From positions 2,822,001-2,886,000 of the forward strand of contig NZ_WKFH01000003.1 of NCBI RefSeq assembly GCF_014884385.1: a DNA stretch of 64,000 bases. Direction: 5' to 3'. This document shows positions 53,312 through 63,878 of the stretch, in pieces. The position numbers were made by a program, and so were the translations under genes. This DNA comes from Phycobacter azelaicus. Its GTDB lineage: Bacteria > Pseudomonadota > Alphaproteobacteria > Rhodobacterales > Rhodobacteraceae. The stretch's first letter is position 1. Each line of letters opens with the position of its first letter. The notes under the pieces are model-generated. The model was not told the origin of the DNA, made no database searches, and worked only from the letters and a program-made list of their open reading frames with translations.

Positions 53312-54778
53312 ATGTCCTTTACCCTCGCTATCGTGGGCCGCCCCAATGTGGGCAAGTCCACCCTTTTCAACCGCCTTGTTGGCAAGAAACTGGCTCTGGT
53401 CGATGACCAGCCGGGGGTGACGCGCGACCTGCGCGAGGGTGAGGCGCGCCTTGGGGACCTGCGGTTCACGGTGATCGACACCGCAGGTCTGGAAGATGCT
53501 ACTGACAATTCGCTTGAAGGGCGCATGCGCCGCCTGACCGAACGCGCAGTGGACATGGCCGATATTTGCCTCTTTATGATCGATGCGCGCACCGGCGTGA
53601 CCCCGGTGGACGAGATGTTTGCCGAGATTCTGCGCAAGAAATCCGCACATGTCATTCTGGCTGCAAACAAATCCGAGGGCGCGGCTGCCGATGCGGGCGT
53701 GCTGGAAGCCTATGGTCTGGGCCTTGGTGAGCCGATCCGCCTGTCGGGCGAGCATGGTGAGGGCATGAACGAGCTTTATTCTGAGCTTTTGCCCATCTCC
53801 GAGAAGTTCGAGCAAACCGCCGAGGATCATGCGCCGAGCATCGATGTGAGCGTAGACGCGGATCTGAGCGACGAAGAGGCCGAACAGGCCGCACCGGTTC
53901 CGACCGTGGACAAGCCCTTGCAGGTGGCGGTGGTGGGACGCCCGAATGCGGGCAAGTCAACACTGATCAACAAGATCCTTGGCGAGGACCGCCTGCTGAC
54001 CGGCCCCGAGGCCGGGATCACCCGCGATGCGATTTCCCTGCAGATCGATTGGGCTGGCACCCCGATGCGTGTCTTTGACACAGCGGGTATGCGCAAAAAG
54101 GCCAAGGTACAGGAAAAGCTGGAAAAGCTATCCGTCTCGGATGGCCTGCGCGCGGTGAAATTCGCCGAGGTGGTCGTGGTGCTGCTGGACGCGGAGATTC
54201 CATTCGAGCAGCAGGATTTGCGTATCGCGGACCTGGCTGAGCGCGAAGGGCGTGCTGTGGTCGTCGCCGTCAACAAATGGGACGTCGAAGACAACAAGCA
54301 GGAAAAGCTGAAGAACCTGAAAGAGGCCTTTGCCCGCCTGCTGCCGCAGCTGCGCGGTGCTCCGCTGGTGACGGTTTCGGCCAAGACCGGCAAGGGGCTT
54401 GACCGGCTGCATGACGCCATCCTGCGTGCCTATGAGATCTGGAACCGCCGGGTGCCCACAGCGGCGCTCAATCGCTGGCTCACGGGCATGCTTGAGCAGC
54501 ACCCGCCGCCTGCGCCGCAAGGCAAGCGGATCAAGCTGCGTTACATGACACAGGCAAAGACACGCCCGCCGGGATTTGTCGTCATGTGCTCGCATCCGGA
54601 CAAGATCCCGGCCAGCTATACCCGGTATCTGGTCAACGGTCTGAGGCAAGACTTTGATATGCCGGGAACGCCGATCCGTCTTACGATGCGGGGGCAGGGC
54701 GATCAGAACCCTTACAAGGGCAAGAAAAAGGCAGCGCCGTCCAAGCTGCGTAAGCACCTTCAGGGACGCCGGGACTGA
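53312..54778 (+). CDS. der: Ribosome biogenesis GTPase Der
   Basis: 488 residues with two tandem GTPase domains. The first has [12 protein letters not shown] near residue 8 and IDTAGLED; the second has [12 protein letters not shown] near 208, [12 protein letters not shown] and [10 protein letters not shown]-terminal KH-like domain follows (about 380-470, with [19 protein letters not shown]). It acts in 50S ribosome maturation. A cytosolic housekeeping gene following bamB. Confidence 0.97.
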   Translation: MSFTLAIVGRPNVGKSTLFNRLVGKKLALVDDQPGVTRDLREGEARLGDLRFTVIDTAGLEDATDNSLEGRMRRLTERAVDMADICLFMIDARTGVTPVDEMFAEILRKKSAHVILAANKSEGAAADAGVLEAYGLGLGEPIRLSGEHGEGMNELYSELLPISEKFEQTAEDHAPSIDVSVDADLSDEEAEQAAPVPTVDKPLQVAVVGRPNAGKSTLINKILGEDRLLTGPEAGITRDAISLQIDWAGTPMRVFDTAGMRKKAKVQEKLEKLSVSDGLRAVKFAEVVVVLLDAEIPFEQQDLRIADLAEREGRAVVVAVNKWDVEDNKQEKLKNLKEAFARLLPQLRGAPLVTVSAKTGKGLDRLHDAILRAYEIWNRRVPTAALNRWLTGMLEQHPPPAPQGKRIKLRYMTQAKTRPPGFVVMCSHPDKIPASYTRYLVNGLRQDFDMPGTPIRLTMRGQGDQNPYKGKKKAAPSKLRKHLQGRRD

Positions 54779-55012
54779 GCCGGCGCGTCAGTTCTGTGGT
54801 CAAGTTGCTGGCAGGTTTCCCGGTTTAGGGGCGACCTGCGGCAGAGTGCACGTATCGCGTGTTGCGATCCATTGAAATTCGTTACCAAGCCGTTAAAGTC
54901 GGATTCGCTCAGCGTCGTTTTGGGGGCGCTGCTTGCCTGTGCAGGATCTATTGAAAACACGTGCCCCGCCGATTTCACAGGGGCGTCATATAGCGTCATT
55001 AAGGGAGGTCTC

Positions 55013-55966
55013 ATGGACCTGAGAGCTTACACGCGTGATTATACGAAAAAGGACAACAGACTGGCGTCCTTGAGCTATTTCGGCACCTTCGCGGTGTATT
55101 TCCTGTCGCTGTATCTCGCGATTGCATACGCCCATCACTGGTATGTCCTGCTACCTGCGGGCGTCGTCTTTGCTTTTGCTGCTGTGCGGCTTTACGTCCT
55201 GCAACACGACACAGGGCATCACTCCCTTTTCGAAACCCGCCGACAGAATGAAATCGCAGGTCATGTACTCTCGCCTTTCACCTTTGCGCCATTCGAGGTG
55301 ATGAAGCAGAACCACAATCTGCATCATGCCAACATCGGCAACCTTGAGCATCGCGAGACGGGCGAGATTCACACTATGACTCTGCGCGAATGGCAGGAGG
55401 CCGGGTTTTGGGAGCGGCTTACATATCGGCTCTATCGTAATCCGCTGGTTCTGGTCCCCATCGGGTCAGCCTTCACCTATTTCATTCGCTATCGCTGGCC
55501 CAAGAATACCACCCGGTTCGGGGTTGTCGGCGTTCTGCTGCATAATGTTGTGATCATCGCATTGATCTCCCTGCTTTATTACCTGGCCGGGGCTACTGGT
55601 GTGCTGGTGTGGTTTGTCTTTTCCTTTCTCGGGGGCATGATCGGTGTCTTTCTGGTGTATCTGCAGCATAACTTCGAGGATACCTACTGGGATCGCCGCC
55701 CGGATCTGAACCCGCAGGTGGCGGCGCTGCAGGGCTCCTCCTGCCTTGATTTCGGATGGTTCTTCGATTTCGCCGTGGCCAATATCACGCTGCATGACAT
55801 CCACCATTTCAATGCGCGCATTCCGAGCTACCGGTTGCGCCAGTGCCACTACAACCTGCCGCCCGAGGTGGCGCCGCGCCGCATTTCGTTTGGAGAGGCG
55901 CTGCGGGCGCTGTCCTTGAAACTCTGGGACGAAGACGAAAAACGGCTTGTACCCTTCCCGGCCTAG
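55013..55966 (+). CDS. Membrane fatty acid desaturase
   Basis: 317 residues from the ATG at 55013 (AAGGGAGG before it); an upstream open frame to 54872 is not needed. The diiron histidine boxes are complete: HDTGHH near 63-68, HNLHH near 99-103, and HDIHH near 262-266. About four to five membrane helices are seen. Related to omega-6/delta-12-type desaturases that use acyl lipids; the electron donor is not encoded here. It may adjust membrane fluidity. Substrate position is not predictable from the sequence. Confidence 0.9.
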   Translation: MDLRAYTRDYTKKDNRLASLSYFGTFAVYFLSLYLAIAYAHHWYVLLPAGVVFAFAAVRLYVLQHDTGHHSLFETRRQNEIAGHVLSPFTFAPFEVMKQNHNLHHANIGNLEHRETGEIHTMTLREWQEAGFWERLTYRLYRNPLVLVPIGSAFTYFIRYRWPKNTTRFGVVGVLLHNVVIIALISLLYYLAGATGVLVWFVFSFLGGMIGVFLVYLQHNFEDTYWDRRPDLNPQVAALQGSSCLDFGWFFDFAVANITLHDIHHFNARIPSYRLRQCHYNLPPEVAPRRISFGEALRALSLKLWDEDEKRLVPFPA

Positions 55967-56048
55967 GTATGCTGTGACATCCTTACAGACCATGAAACTG
56001 CTGCGCGACGACGTGGCAGCCAGTGCTATAGAACAGTGAAAGGCAGTT

Positions 56049-56675
56049 ATGACGGCTATTCGTGAGCTTCCCGGGGTAGGCCCCGTTTTGGAAAAGTCGC
56101 TCAAAGCGCAAGGCGTAATGTCGGTCGAGGACGTCGAGGCGACAAGCGTCGAGAATCTCGCCGGGGTTTCGGGAATAGGCCACGCACGCGCTGCGCGGCT
56201 TCATCAAGCTGCCAAAGACCTGTTGGGCCCCGCTCCTGTGCCAAAGCGGAAACCCGCGCCAAAATCAAAGGCCCGTGCAAAGGCCCCTGCGAAACCTGAG
56301 GCGGCGAAAACTGAGGCTGCGGAGCCTTCTTCCAGGGAGAGTGAAGACCAACTGAATGCCGCGCTTGCGGTCGCCGAGGCTGCAAGGCTCGCTGCTGAGG
56401 AAAAAGCAGCAAAGGCAAAGATCAAGGCCCGCAAGGCGGCAAAGAAGGCCGAGGCTCTGACGCTGGAGATGGCAGAGGCGCGGATCAAGGCCAAGGAAAA
56501 GGCAAAGCGCGTCAAGGCCAAGGCTCGAAAGGCGATTGAGCGGGAAAAGGCGAAGGCAGCCGCAATTCTGGCTGAGAAGCACGGCGAGGCGGCCGAAAAA
56601 CCTGCCAAGTCCAAATCGGGCAAGGGCAAATCAGCCAAATCCAAGTCCTCCAAGAAAAAGGCCAAGAAAGCGTGA
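56049..56675 (+). CDS. Helix-hairpin-helix protein with lysine/alanine-rich tail
   Basis: 208 residues. The first ~60 contain two helix-hairpin-helix motifs (LPGVGPVLEKSLKAQGV and VSGIGHARAARLHQ), which usually bind DNA or RNA backbone. The rest is extremely rich in Lys, Ala and Glu, with a helical middle (EKAAKAKIKARKAAKKAEA) and an end of KSKSGKGKSAKSKSSKKK, similar in composition to H1-like histones. A nucleoid-associated role is plausible but inferred. It is a single gene with a shared terminator beyond. Confidence 0.8.
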   Translation: MTAIRELPGVGPVLEKSLKAQGVMSVEDVEATSVENLAGVSGIGHARAARLHQAAKDLLGPAPVPKRKPAPKSKARAKAPAKPEAAKTEAAEPSSRESEDQLNAALAVAEAARLAAEEKAAKAKIKARKAAKKAEALTLEMAEARIKAKEKAKRVKAKARKAIEREKAKAAAILAEKHGEAAEKPAKSKSGKGKSAKSKSSKKKAKKA

Positions 56676-56733
56676 GACGGATCCCTGATCTGCCCGAAGT
56701 GGTGCTTTCATCCTTGTATGGCGGCTCAAGCCA

Positions 56734-56764
56734 AAACACCGGCCCGCATGTGGGGCCGGTGTTT
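56734..56764. terminator. Bidirectional terminator between HhH gene and serS
   Basis: AAACACCGGCCC (56734-56745) and GGGCCGGTGTTT (56753-56764) are perfect 12-base arms with a short loop. T-rich sequence lies on both outer sides. Confidence 0.9.
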
Positions 56765-56786
56765 CATTTTTGTCCGAGGGAGTGGA

Positions 56787-58079
56787 TCAGACGAGTGCGC
56801 CCTCTGTTGTCAGAGTCGTCTTGCCTCCCAGATAAGGGGCCAAAGCTTCGGGCAGTTTGACGGAGCCGTCCGCCTGCTGACCGTTTTCCAGTACCGCGAT
56901 CAGGCAGCGACCCACGGCAAGGCCGGATCCGTTCAGGGTATGTACGAACTCGGGCTTGCCGCCGCCCTCGGGGCGGAAACGGGCGTTCATGCGGCGGGCC
57001 TGAAAATCGCCCGTGGTCGAGACCGAGGAAATCTCGCGGTAGGCGTTTTGCCCCGGCAGCCAGGCTTCGATATCATAGGTGCGCCGCGCGCCGAACCCCA
57101 TGTCTCCGGTGCACAGGACCACGGTGCGGTAGGGCACATCCAGCTTTTCCAGGATGCCTTCCGCGCAAGCCAGCATGCGTTTCTGCTCTGCGTCCGATTC
57201 GTCCGGGTGGGTGATCGACACCATCTCGACCTTTTCGAACTGGTGCTGACGCAGCATGCCGGATGTATCGCGGCCCGCCGAGCCCGCCTCGGAGCGGAAA
57301 CACAGGGTGTGCGAGGTCATGCGAATGGGCAGGGCGCTGGCGTCCAGGATCTCGTCGGCGACGGAATAGGTCAGCGGCACCTCGGAAGTCGGGACCAGCC
57401 ACCAGCCATTGGTGGTCTGATAGCTGTCCTCACCAAATTTGGGCAGCTTGTCGGTGCCGTACATGGCCTCGTCCCGTACCAGAACGGGAGAGTTCACTTC
57501 GGTCAGGCCGTTTTCATCCACATGGGTGTCGATCATGAACTGCGCCAGCGCCCGGTGAATGCGGGCAACGGCACCTTTCAAAAACACAAAGCGCGAGCCG
57601 GAAACCTTGGCGGCGGTTTCAAAATCCATGGCGGCAGCGACGCCGGTGATCTCGAAATGCTCCTTGGCGGTGAAATCAAACTCTGCAGGCGTGCCCCAGC
57701 GGTTCACTTCTACATTGTCATTCTCGTCTGCGCCATCCGGCACATCCTCGGCGGGGCTGTTGGGCAGGCGGGCCAGCATGTCTGTGAGCTTCGCGTCCAG
57801 CTCCTTGGCCTCGGCCTGAAGGGCGGCAACTTCGGCCTTCTTGCCAGCCACTTCACTGCGCAGGCGTTCGAATTCGTCATTGTCACCCTTGGCCTTGGCC
57901 GCGCCAATGGCCTTGGCGGCCTTGTTCTGGGCGGCCTGCGCCTCTTCGGCGGCCTGGATCTTGGCCCGGCGCGCTTCATCGAGGGCCAGCACCTCAGAGG
58001 ACACAGCCGCATCCCCACGCCGCGCCAGAGCGGCGTCAAAAGCGGCAGGATTTTCGCGGATCGCGCGGATGTCATGCAT
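56787..58079 (-). CDS. serS: Seryl-tRNA synthetase
   Basis: 430 residues. An N-terminal coiled-coil arm (about 30-100, helical and charged) is followed by the class II core: motif 2 around [32 protein letters not shown] and motif 3 near [20 protein letters not shown]. It charges tRNA-Ser; the window also holds a tRNA-Ser(GGA) gene. It is divergent from yajC with 227 bases between, where no gene is seen. Confidence 0.97.
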   Translation of the reverse strand: MHDIRAIRENPAAFDAALARRGDAAVSSEVLALDEARRAKIQAAEEAQAAQNKAAKAIGAAKAKGDNDEFERLRSEVAGKKAEVAALQAEAKELDAKLTDMLARLPNSPAEDVPDGADENDNVEVNRWGTPAEFDFTAKEHFEITGVAAAMDFETAAKVSGSRFVFLKGAVARIHRALAQFMIDTHVDENGLTEVNSPVLVRDEAMYGTDKLPKFGEDSYQTTNGWWLVPTSEVPLTYSVADEILDASALPIRMTSHTLCFRSEAGSAGRDTSGMLRQHQFEKVEMVSITHPDESDAEQKRMLACAEGILEKLDVPYRTVVLCTGDMGFGARRTYDIEAWLPGQNAYREISSVSTTGDFQARRMNARFRPEGGGKPEFVHTLNGSGLAVGRCLIAVLENGQQADGSVKLPEALAPYLGGKTTLTTEGALV

Positions 58080-58306
58080 GAGGGGGGCTCCTGTCTGAGA
58101 GGCGATTTTGAATCAGTGCCAAACCTATGCCCGACCCGCACCCAAAGAGGAAGAGGGCAGAGCGGGGTTCCTGCACAAGTGTTGCAAGGTGGAATCTCCG
58201 CCTCAAGGCACCGCCTATGCCTTGCAACTGCCCATGCCAGCGCATAGGTTCGCCTGCAAAATCAGGGCGCCCGCTGTGGGCCCTCCCAGACAGAAGGAAT
58301 ATCCCC

Positions 58307-58591
58307 TTGGACGCAAATGCGATTGGCCAGTTTCTCCCGCTTATTCTGATCTTTGCGATCATGTACTTCCTGCTGATCCGCCCGCAGCAGAAGAAGATGA
58401 AAGAACACCAGAAAATGGTCTCTGACCTGCGCCGTGGCGATCAGGTTGTGACTCAGGGTGGGCTGATCGGCAAGGTCGCCAAGGTGAAGGATGACAACGA
58501 GCTTGAGGTGGAACTGGCTGAAGGCGTGAAGGTGCGTGTTGTGCGCTCCACCATCGCACAGGTCCTGTCCAAGACCGAGCCGGCAGCCTAA
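58307..58591 (+). CDS. yajC: Sec translocon accessory protein YajC
   Basis: 94 residues. A single membrane helix (about 9-28, PLILIFAIMYFLLIRPQQKK) is followed by a cytosolic domain with MVSDLRRGDQVVTQGGLIGKV. The only suitable start is the TTG at 58307, preceded by AAGGA, giving MDANAIGQFLP; longer in-frame starts give unlikely basic leaders. It precedes secD by 35 bases, as usual. Confidence 0.93.
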   Translation: MDANAIGQFLPLILIFAIMYFLLIRPQQKKMKEHQKMVSDLRRGDQVVTQGGLIGKVAKVKDDNELEVELAEGVKVRVVRSTIAQVLSKTEPAA

Positions 58592-58626
58592 GGCGCCCGA
58601 CCATAAATATCTGAAAAGGCAGGGCA

Positions 58627-60288
58627 ATGCTGCAAATCGATCTCTGGAAGAGGGTGCTGATCTGGCTGGTCTGTGTGGCCGGTCTTTTGCTGGCCCTGCC
58701 AAATGCGTTCTACACCCGCGTCGAGCAGGCCAATGATGCTGTCGTCGCCATCGAGATGAAGGGGGAGACCCCTGAGCGCCTTGAGACTGCGGCGCAGTGG
58801 CCGGAATGGATGCCCTCCGGGCTGGTCAATCTGGGCCTCGATCTGCGTGGTGGCGCCCATCTTTTGGCCGAGGTCCAGGTCGAGGATGTCTATGCCGCAC
58901 GTATGGAAGGCTTCTGGCCAGAGGTTCGCAACGCGCTGCGTCCCGAGCGGGACACGGTCGGCAGCTTCCGCCTGCAGCCAGGCCCGGCAGACCAGATTCG
59001 CGTCAAGATTTCGAAACCAGAGGGGATGCCTCGGGCACTGGACGTGGTGCGTGGCCTTGCCAATCCGGTGACCACACTGACCGGCGCGGGCGCGACGGAT
59101 ATCGAGGTCTCTGCCGAAGGGGACATCCTCATTGTCCAGCTGACTGAAGCCGAGCGGCTTGCCTCGGATGACCGTACCGTGCGCCAGTCGCTTGAGATCG
59201 TGCGCCGCCGGATCGACGAAGTCGGCACGCGTGAGCCGACCATCCAGCGACAGGGCGCCGACCGTATCCTCATTCAGGTGCCCGGCATCGGTTCGGCCTC
59301 TGAGCTGAAAGAGATCATCGGCACCACCGCGCAGCTGACCTTCAACCCTGTTGTGGGCCGGGGCAGCGACCCTGACGCTCGCGCCGGGGTTGGCAACAAG
59401 GTGCTCCCGTCCTTGGACGAGGAGGGCACCTACTACACCGTCGAAGCCGCTCCTGTGGTGACGGGCGAAGATCTGGTGGATGCGCAGCCCTCGTACGACC
59501 AAAACGGCCGCCCCGCCGTGACCTTCCGTTTCAACACCTCCGGTGCGCGGCGCTTTGGCGACTATACAGCCGAAAACATCGGCTCTCCTTTTGCCATTGT
59601 CCTCGATGACGAGGTGGTCTCGGCGCCGGTGATCCAGGCGCATATTTCTGGTGGCTCCGGTATTATCACTGGCAATTTCACCATTGAAGAAAGCACCAAT
59701 CTGGCCGTGCTGCTTAGGGCAGGTGCCTTGCCTGCGGGACTGGAGTTTCTCGAAGAGCGTACCATCGGCCCCGAGCTGGGGCAGGACAGCATTGATGCGG
59801 GCAAGATCGCGACCATCGTCGCCTTTGTGGCGGTGTTGGTCTTCATGACCCTGTCCTATGGCCTCTTTGGCATCTTTGCCAATATTGCGCTGATGCTGAA
59901 CGTGGCGCTGATCTTCGGCGCGCTCAGTCTTATAGGTGGCACCTTGACCTTGCCGGGTATCGCCGGGATCGTTCTTACGGTTGGTATGGCGGTCGACGCC
60001 AATGTGCTGGTGTTTGAGAGGATCCGCGAAGAACTCAAGAATGGCCGCGGCCCCGCCCGCGCTATTGACGAAGGCTACTCCAAGGCGCTGAGCGCCATTC
60101 TGGATGCCAACGTCACAACCTTCATTACTGCCGTCATCCTGTTTGCCATGGGGTCTGGGCCGGTGCGTGGCTTTGCGATCACCCTTGGACTTGGCATCAT
60201 GACATCGGTCTTCACGGCGATCTTCGTGACGCGCTTGATGATCATCATGTGGTTCGAACGGCGCCGTCCGAAAAAGATTGAGGTGTAA
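58627..60288 (+). CDS. secD: Protein translocase subunit SecD
   Basis: 553 residues with six membrane helices. The N-terminal helix is followed by DLRGGAHLLAEV, a large periplasmic part (P1-type), then VLDDEVVSAPVIQ, the SecD/F family stretch GSGIITGNFTIEE, and a C-terminal bundle with NVTTFITAVILF and GPVRGFAITLGLGI. It uses the proton gradient to complete protein export with SecF and YajC. Confidence 0.97.
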   Translation: MLQIDLWKRVLIWLVCVAGLLLALPNAFYTRVEQANDAVVAIEMKGETPERLETAAQWPEWMPSGLVNLGLDLRGGAHLLAEVQVEDVYAARMEGFWPEVRNALRPERDTVGSFRLQPGPADQIRVKISKPEGMPRALDVVRGLANPVTTLTGAGATDIEVSAEGDILIVQLTEAERLASDDRTVRQSLEIVRRRIDEVGTREPTIQRQGADRILIQVPGIGSASELKEIIGTTAQLTFNPVVGRGSDPDARAGVGNKVLPSLDEEGTYYTVEAAPVVTGEDLVDAQPSYDQNGRPAVTFRFNTSGARRFGDYTAENIGSPFAIVLDDEVVSAPVIQAHISGGSGIITGNFTIEESTNLAVLLRAGALPAGLEFLEERTIGPELGQDSIDAGKIATIVAFVAVLVFMTLSYGLFGIFANIALMLNVALIFGALSLIGGTLTLPGIAGIVLTVGMAVDANVLVFERIREELKNGRGPARAIDEGYSKALSAILDANVTTFITAVILFAMGSGPVRGFAITLGLGIMTSVFTAIFVTRLMIIMWFERRRPKKIEV

Positions 60289-60289
60289 A

Positions 60290-61258
60290 ATGCGGCTCAG
60301 ACTTGTTCCCGAAAGTACCTCTTTCGACTTCTTCAAGCACTGGAAACGCTGGCTGGGCCTGTCGGCTTTCATGATGGTGGTCGGATTTGCCTCCTTCCTG
60401 TTCCAGGGGTTGAACTTCGGCATCGATTTCCGGGGCGGCACCACGATCCGGACCGAAAGCACCCAGGAAATCGATGTCGGTGCCTATCGTGATGCGATGA
60501 GCCCGCTTGGCCTTGGCGACATCTCCATCACCGAGGTGTTTGATCCCACCTTCGAGGAGGATCAGCACGTTGCGATGATCCGCATCCAGGCGCAGGAAGA
60601 CGGCGAGGCAATCTCCGGCGAGGTGATCGAAGAACTGAACTCTGCGCTGCGCACTGTCGCACCTGATATCAAGTTCGTTTCGGTCGAATCTGTCGGCCCC
60701 AAGGTATCTGGCGAGCTGGTACAGACGGCCATCATTGCCGTGATTCTCGCGATTGGGGCGGTGCTGGTCTACATCTGGCTGCGGTTCGAGTGGCAGTTCG
60801 CGCTCGGCGCGGTTGCCGCCTTGGTGCATGACGTGGTGTTGACGATTGGCATTTTCTCCGAGCTTCAGATCAAGTTCGATCTGGCGATCATCGCGGCATT
60901 GCTGACAATCGTCGGCTATTCCCTGAACGATACCGTGGTTGTCTTTGACCGCGTCCGCGAAAATCTGCGCCGCTATAAGAAAAAATCCCTTGCAGAGGTG
61001 TTGAACCTTTCGATCAACGAAACTCTGAGCCGGACCGTGATGACCTCGATCACAACGCTGATCGCGCTGATCTCGCTTTATGTGCTGGGGGGGGACGTGA
61101 TCCGCGGTTTTGTCTTTGCGATGATCTGGGGCGTTATCGTCGGGACTTATTCCTCGGTCTTCGTGGCCTCAACGATCCTGTTGTGGCTGGGAGTGAAGCG
61201 TGACTGGTCCAAGCCGACGACGCCCACCGGCAACCAATTTGCCAATATCGACGCCTAA
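60290..61258 (+). CDS. secF: Protein translocase subunit SecF
   Basis: 322 residues. GLNFGIDFRGGTTIRT lies near the start, and the C-terminal bundle holds GYSLNDTVVVFDRVREN and LSRTVMTSITTLIALISLY. The start at 60290 follows the secD stop by one base; two in-frame codons upstream could also serve. SecF pairs with SecD. A terminator follows. Confidence 0.97.
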   Translation: MRLRLVPESTSFDFFKHWKRWLGLSAFMMVVGFASFLFQGLNFGIDFRGGTTIRTESTQEIDVGAYRDAMSPLGLGDISITEVFDPTFEEDQHVAMIRIQAQEDGEAISGEVIEELNSALRTVAPDIKFVSVESVGPKVSGELVQTAIIAVILAIGAVLVYIWLRFEWQFALGAVAALVHDVVLTIGIFSELQIKFDLAIIAALLTIVGYSLNDTVVVFDRVRENLRRYKKKSLAEVLNLSINETLSRTVMTSITTLIALISLYVLGGDVIRGFVFAMIWGVIVGTYSSVFVASTILLWLGVKRDWSKPTTPTGNQFANIDA

Positions 61259-61282
61259 GCGCGATTGACATGGACAGACACG

Positions 61283-61318
61283 AAAGGCCGCAGGTTTCAC
61301 TTGCGGCCTTTTGCTTTT
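61283..61318 (+). terminator. Intrinsic terminator after secF
   Basis: AAAGGCCGCA (61283-61292) pairs with TGCGGCCTTT (61302-61311), followed by TGCTTTTG. It ends the yajC-secDF transcript. Confidence 0.85.
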
Positions 61319-61388
61319 GCCCCATCTTGCGGCGTGGTAGACACAGGCACAGTAGATACAGGCAAATCAGTTCGACGGGAGAAGCCTC

Positions 61389-61742
61389 ATGCGCCTCAAT
61401 GAAGTGACCTATTCGGATGCCGTGCCGGTTGATGGCTACGGGGAGGGTTTTTTTCGCATCGGCGGCGAGGTCCACCAGGGCGCCGTGCTGACCTGTGCCA
61501 AGGGCACCTCGGCCTGGGGAGGATACGGCGACGCAGAGGCGCTTCTGTCTTTGGCCGAAGACGTAGACGTGCTGTTCATTGGGACCGGGGCCGAGGTGGC
61601 CCATATCCCGGCCGATCTGCGCCGCAGCCTTGAAGGAGCAGGCATTGGGGTGGAAACGATGAACTCCCCCGCAGCCTGCCGCACCTATAATGTGCTCCTG
61701 TCCGAGGGGCGGCGGATTGCATTGGCCGCTCTGCCCGTATGA
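61389..61742 (+). CDS. Mth938-like (DUF498) domain protein
   Basis: 117 residues. [21 protein letters not shown] and [21 protein letters not shown] are the core of the Mth938/NDUFAF3-like family; the eukaryotic relative helps complex I assembly. The position between secF and ccmA is recurrent in Rhodobacteraceae as I recall. Function in bacteria is not established. Confidence 0.87.
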   Translation: MRLNEVTYSDAVPVDGYGEGFFRIGGEVHQGAVLTCAKGTSAWGGYGDAEALLSLAEDVDVLFIGTGAEVAHIPADLRRSLEGAGIGVETMNSPAACRTYNVLLSEGRRIALAALPV

Positions 61743-61806
61743 TGCATCTTGCCGCGCTGGCGAATTCGTCTTTTGCGCCGGGCGGCAATGGGATAGTCAG
61801 TCATTC

Positions 61807-62424
61807 ATGACATTGAATGTAACCGATCTTGCGATCGCGCGCGGCGGTCTGCCGGTGCTGGAGGGGCTGAGTTTTCAGCTCGAGCCGGGCCGCGCCTTGA
61901 TCCTGCGTGGCCCCAACGGGATCGGGAAAACCACGCTCCTGCGCACCATTGCCGGGCTTCAGCCACCTTTGTCGGGTCACATCGAAGGCGCCGAGGACAG
62001 GGTTGCCTATGCAGCGCATTCTGATGGGCTGAAACAGGCGCTGAGCGTGACCGAGAACCTGACCTTCTGGGCCAAGGTGTTTGGCACCGCTTCGATAGTG
62101 CCTGCGCTCAAGGCATTTGATCTGATGGGGCTCAAGGATCGACCGGCGGGGGCGCTTTCGGCTGGGCAGAAACGCCGCCTTGGCCTTTCCCGGATGCTTG
62201 TGACGGAACGCCCTATCTGGGTAATGGATGAGCCTACGGTGAGCCTTGATACCCGAGCTGTCGCGATGTTCGCAGATGCGGTGCGTGCGCATCTCGGGCA
62301 GGGCGGATCGGCCCTGATTGCCACGCATATCGACCTTGGTCTTGATGAGGCGCAGGTGCTGGATGCAGGTGCCTACAAGGCTGCGCTGCCTGCGCTGGAT
62401 GATTTCGACGAGGGCTTCTTATGA
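61807..62424 (+). CDS. ccmA: Haem exporter ATP-binding protein CcmA
   Basis: 205 residues from the ATG at 61807; an earlier in-frame start at 61690 overlaps the DUF498 gene. Walker A is [15 protein letters not shown], the signature is [15 protein letters not shown], and Walker B is [12 protein letters not shown]. CcmA with CcmB forms the ABC unit that releases holo-CcmE in System I cytochrome c maturation. It overlaps ccmB by four bases. Confidence 0.95.
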   Translation: MTLNVTDLAIARGGLPVLEGLSFQLEPGRALILRGPNGIGKTTLLRTIAGLQPPLSGHIEGAEDRVAYAAHSDGLKQALSVTENLTFWAKVFGTASIVPALKAFDLMGLKDRPAGALSAGQKRRLGLSRMLVTERPIWVMDEPTVSLDTRAVAMFADAVRAHLGQGGSALIATHIDLGLDEAQVLDAGAYKAALPALDDFDEGFL

Positions 62425-63077
62425 TCGCTCTGCTGACCCGAGATCTGCGCCTTGCGGTACGTGCAGGCGGGGGATTTGGGCTTGGGCTTGCCTTTTTCCT
62501 TATCGTGACGGTCATGGTACCCTTTTCCGTGGGGCCGAATTCAGAGCTGTTGACTCGCATCGCACCCGGCGTTTTGTGGCTGGGTGCGCTGCTGTCCTGC
62601 CTGTTGTCGCTGGATCGCCTGCTTGCGCTCGATTGGGAGGACGGCTCGTTGGATCTTCTGGCGACCGCTCCCTTGCCTCTGGAGGCGGTGGTGAGCGTAA
62701 AGGCGCTCGCGCACTGGATCACCACCGGCCTGCCGCTGGTGCTTGCCGCGCCGGTTCTGGGCGTTCTGCTGAACCTGCCGGAACAGGGGTTTCTTTGGCT
62801 TGTCGTCTCGCTGTTCCTGGGCACACCCGCTCTGTCGGTGATCGGCACCTTTGGGGCGGCACTGACTGTGGGGCTGAAGCGGGGCGGGCTTTTGATGTCG
62901 CTCCTGGTGATGCCGCTGTATGTGCCGACACTGATCTTCGGCGCCGAGGTGGCCCGGCGCGGCGCCGAGGGCATGGCGGTCGAGACGCCACTGCTCATGC
63001 TGGCGGGTATTTCGGCAGCGGTGATCGCGCTATTGCCCTTTGCCAGCGCGGCGGTCTTGCGTATCAATCTGCGCTAG
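62421..63077 (+). CDS. ccmB: Haem exporter permease CcmB
   Basis: 218 residues, six membrane helices. [17 protein letters not shown] and [30 protein letters not shown] (seen as GPNSELL and [12 protein letters not shown]) are typical of CcmB, as is the C-terminal [15 protein letters not shown]. Membrane partner of CcmA in System I. Confidence 0.95.
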   Translation: MIALLTRDLRLAVRAGGGFGLGLAFFLIVTVMVPFSVGPNSELLTRIAPGVLWLGALLSCLLSLDRLLALDWEDGSLDLLATAPLPLEAVVSVKALAHWITTGLPLVLAAPVLGVLLNLPEQGFLWLVVSLFLGTPALSVIGTFGAALTVGLKRGGLLMSLLVMPLYVPTLIFGAEVARRGAEGMAVETPLLMLAGISAAVIALLPFASAAVLRINLR

Positions 63078-63146
63078 GCAGGCTGCGACGAAAGAGCAGG
63101 GCAAGAGAGACTTGAAAACACGGGAGCGGGGAACAAGATAGCCACC

Positions 63147-63878
63147 ATGTCCATCTGGCAATATGCAAATCCGAAAAAATTCCTCACCACCACGGAACGG
63201 GTGATGCCCGTCCTATGGGGCGTCTCAGGCCTGTTGATGGTTGTGGGGCTTATCTGGGGCTTCTTTTTTACGCCTGATGATTTCAGGCAGGGGTCGACAG
63301 TCAAGATCATCTTCCTGCATGTGCCCTCGGCGCTGATGGCGATCAACGCCTGGTTCATGATGCTGGTCGCTTCGTTGATCTGGCTGGTGCGGCGTCACCA
63401 CGTCAGCGCACTTGCGGCCCGGGCGGCAGCACCGGTGGGCGTTGTGATGACGCTCATTGCGCTGGTGACGGGCGCGCTTTGGGGGCAGCCGATGTGGGGC
63501 ACCTGGTGGGCCTGGGATCCGCGCCTGACCTCCTTCCTGGTGCTGTTCCTCTTCTATCTCGGCTACATCGCCCTTTGGGAGGCGATCGAGGACCCTGACA
63601 CTGCTGCCGATCTCACCTCGATCCTGTGTCTTGTCGGCTCGGTCTTTGCGGTGCTTAGCCGCTATGCCGTGAACTTCTGGAATCAGGGGCTGCACCAGGG
63701 GGCGTCGCTCAGCCTCGACAAGGAAGAGAATGTCGCCGATGTATTCTCCAACCCGCTTTATGTCTGCATGGTGGGCTTTGGCCTCTTTTTCATCGCCTTG
63801 GTGTTCTATCGCACCGGAACCGAAATTCGCGCGCGCCGCATCAAGGCGCTGATGGCCCGTGAAAGGATGGAGGCATGA
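63147..63878 (+). CDS. ccmC: Haem transporter CcmC
   Basis: 243 residues, six membrane helices. The WWD-like periplasmic motif is WGTWWAWDPRLTSFLVL near 112-128, and two conserved haem-ligand histidines fall in FLHVPSALMAINAW and in NFWNQGLHQGASL. It loads haem onto CcmE. The stop overlaps the start of ccmD. Confidence 0.96.
   Translation: MSIWQYANPKKFLTTTERVMPVLWGVSGLLMVVGLIWGFFFTPDDFRQGSTVKIIFLHVPSALMAINAWFMMLVASLIWLVRRHHVSALAARAAAPVGVVMTLIALVTGALWGQPMWGTWWAWDPRLTSFLVLFLFYLGYIALWEAIEDPDTAADLTSILCLVGSVFAVLSRYAVNFWNQGLHQGASLSLDKEENVADVFSNPLYVCMVGFGLFFIALVFYRTGTEIRARRIKALMARERMEA

Noticed and set aside
56718..58247. 509-codon plus-strand frame across serS
   Set aside because: It is antisense to seryl-tRNA synthetase and has no family features.
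58588..60462. 624-codon open frame on the minus strand across secD
   Set aside because: It is fully antisense to secD and the start of secF, whose identity is certain; composition is of shadow type.
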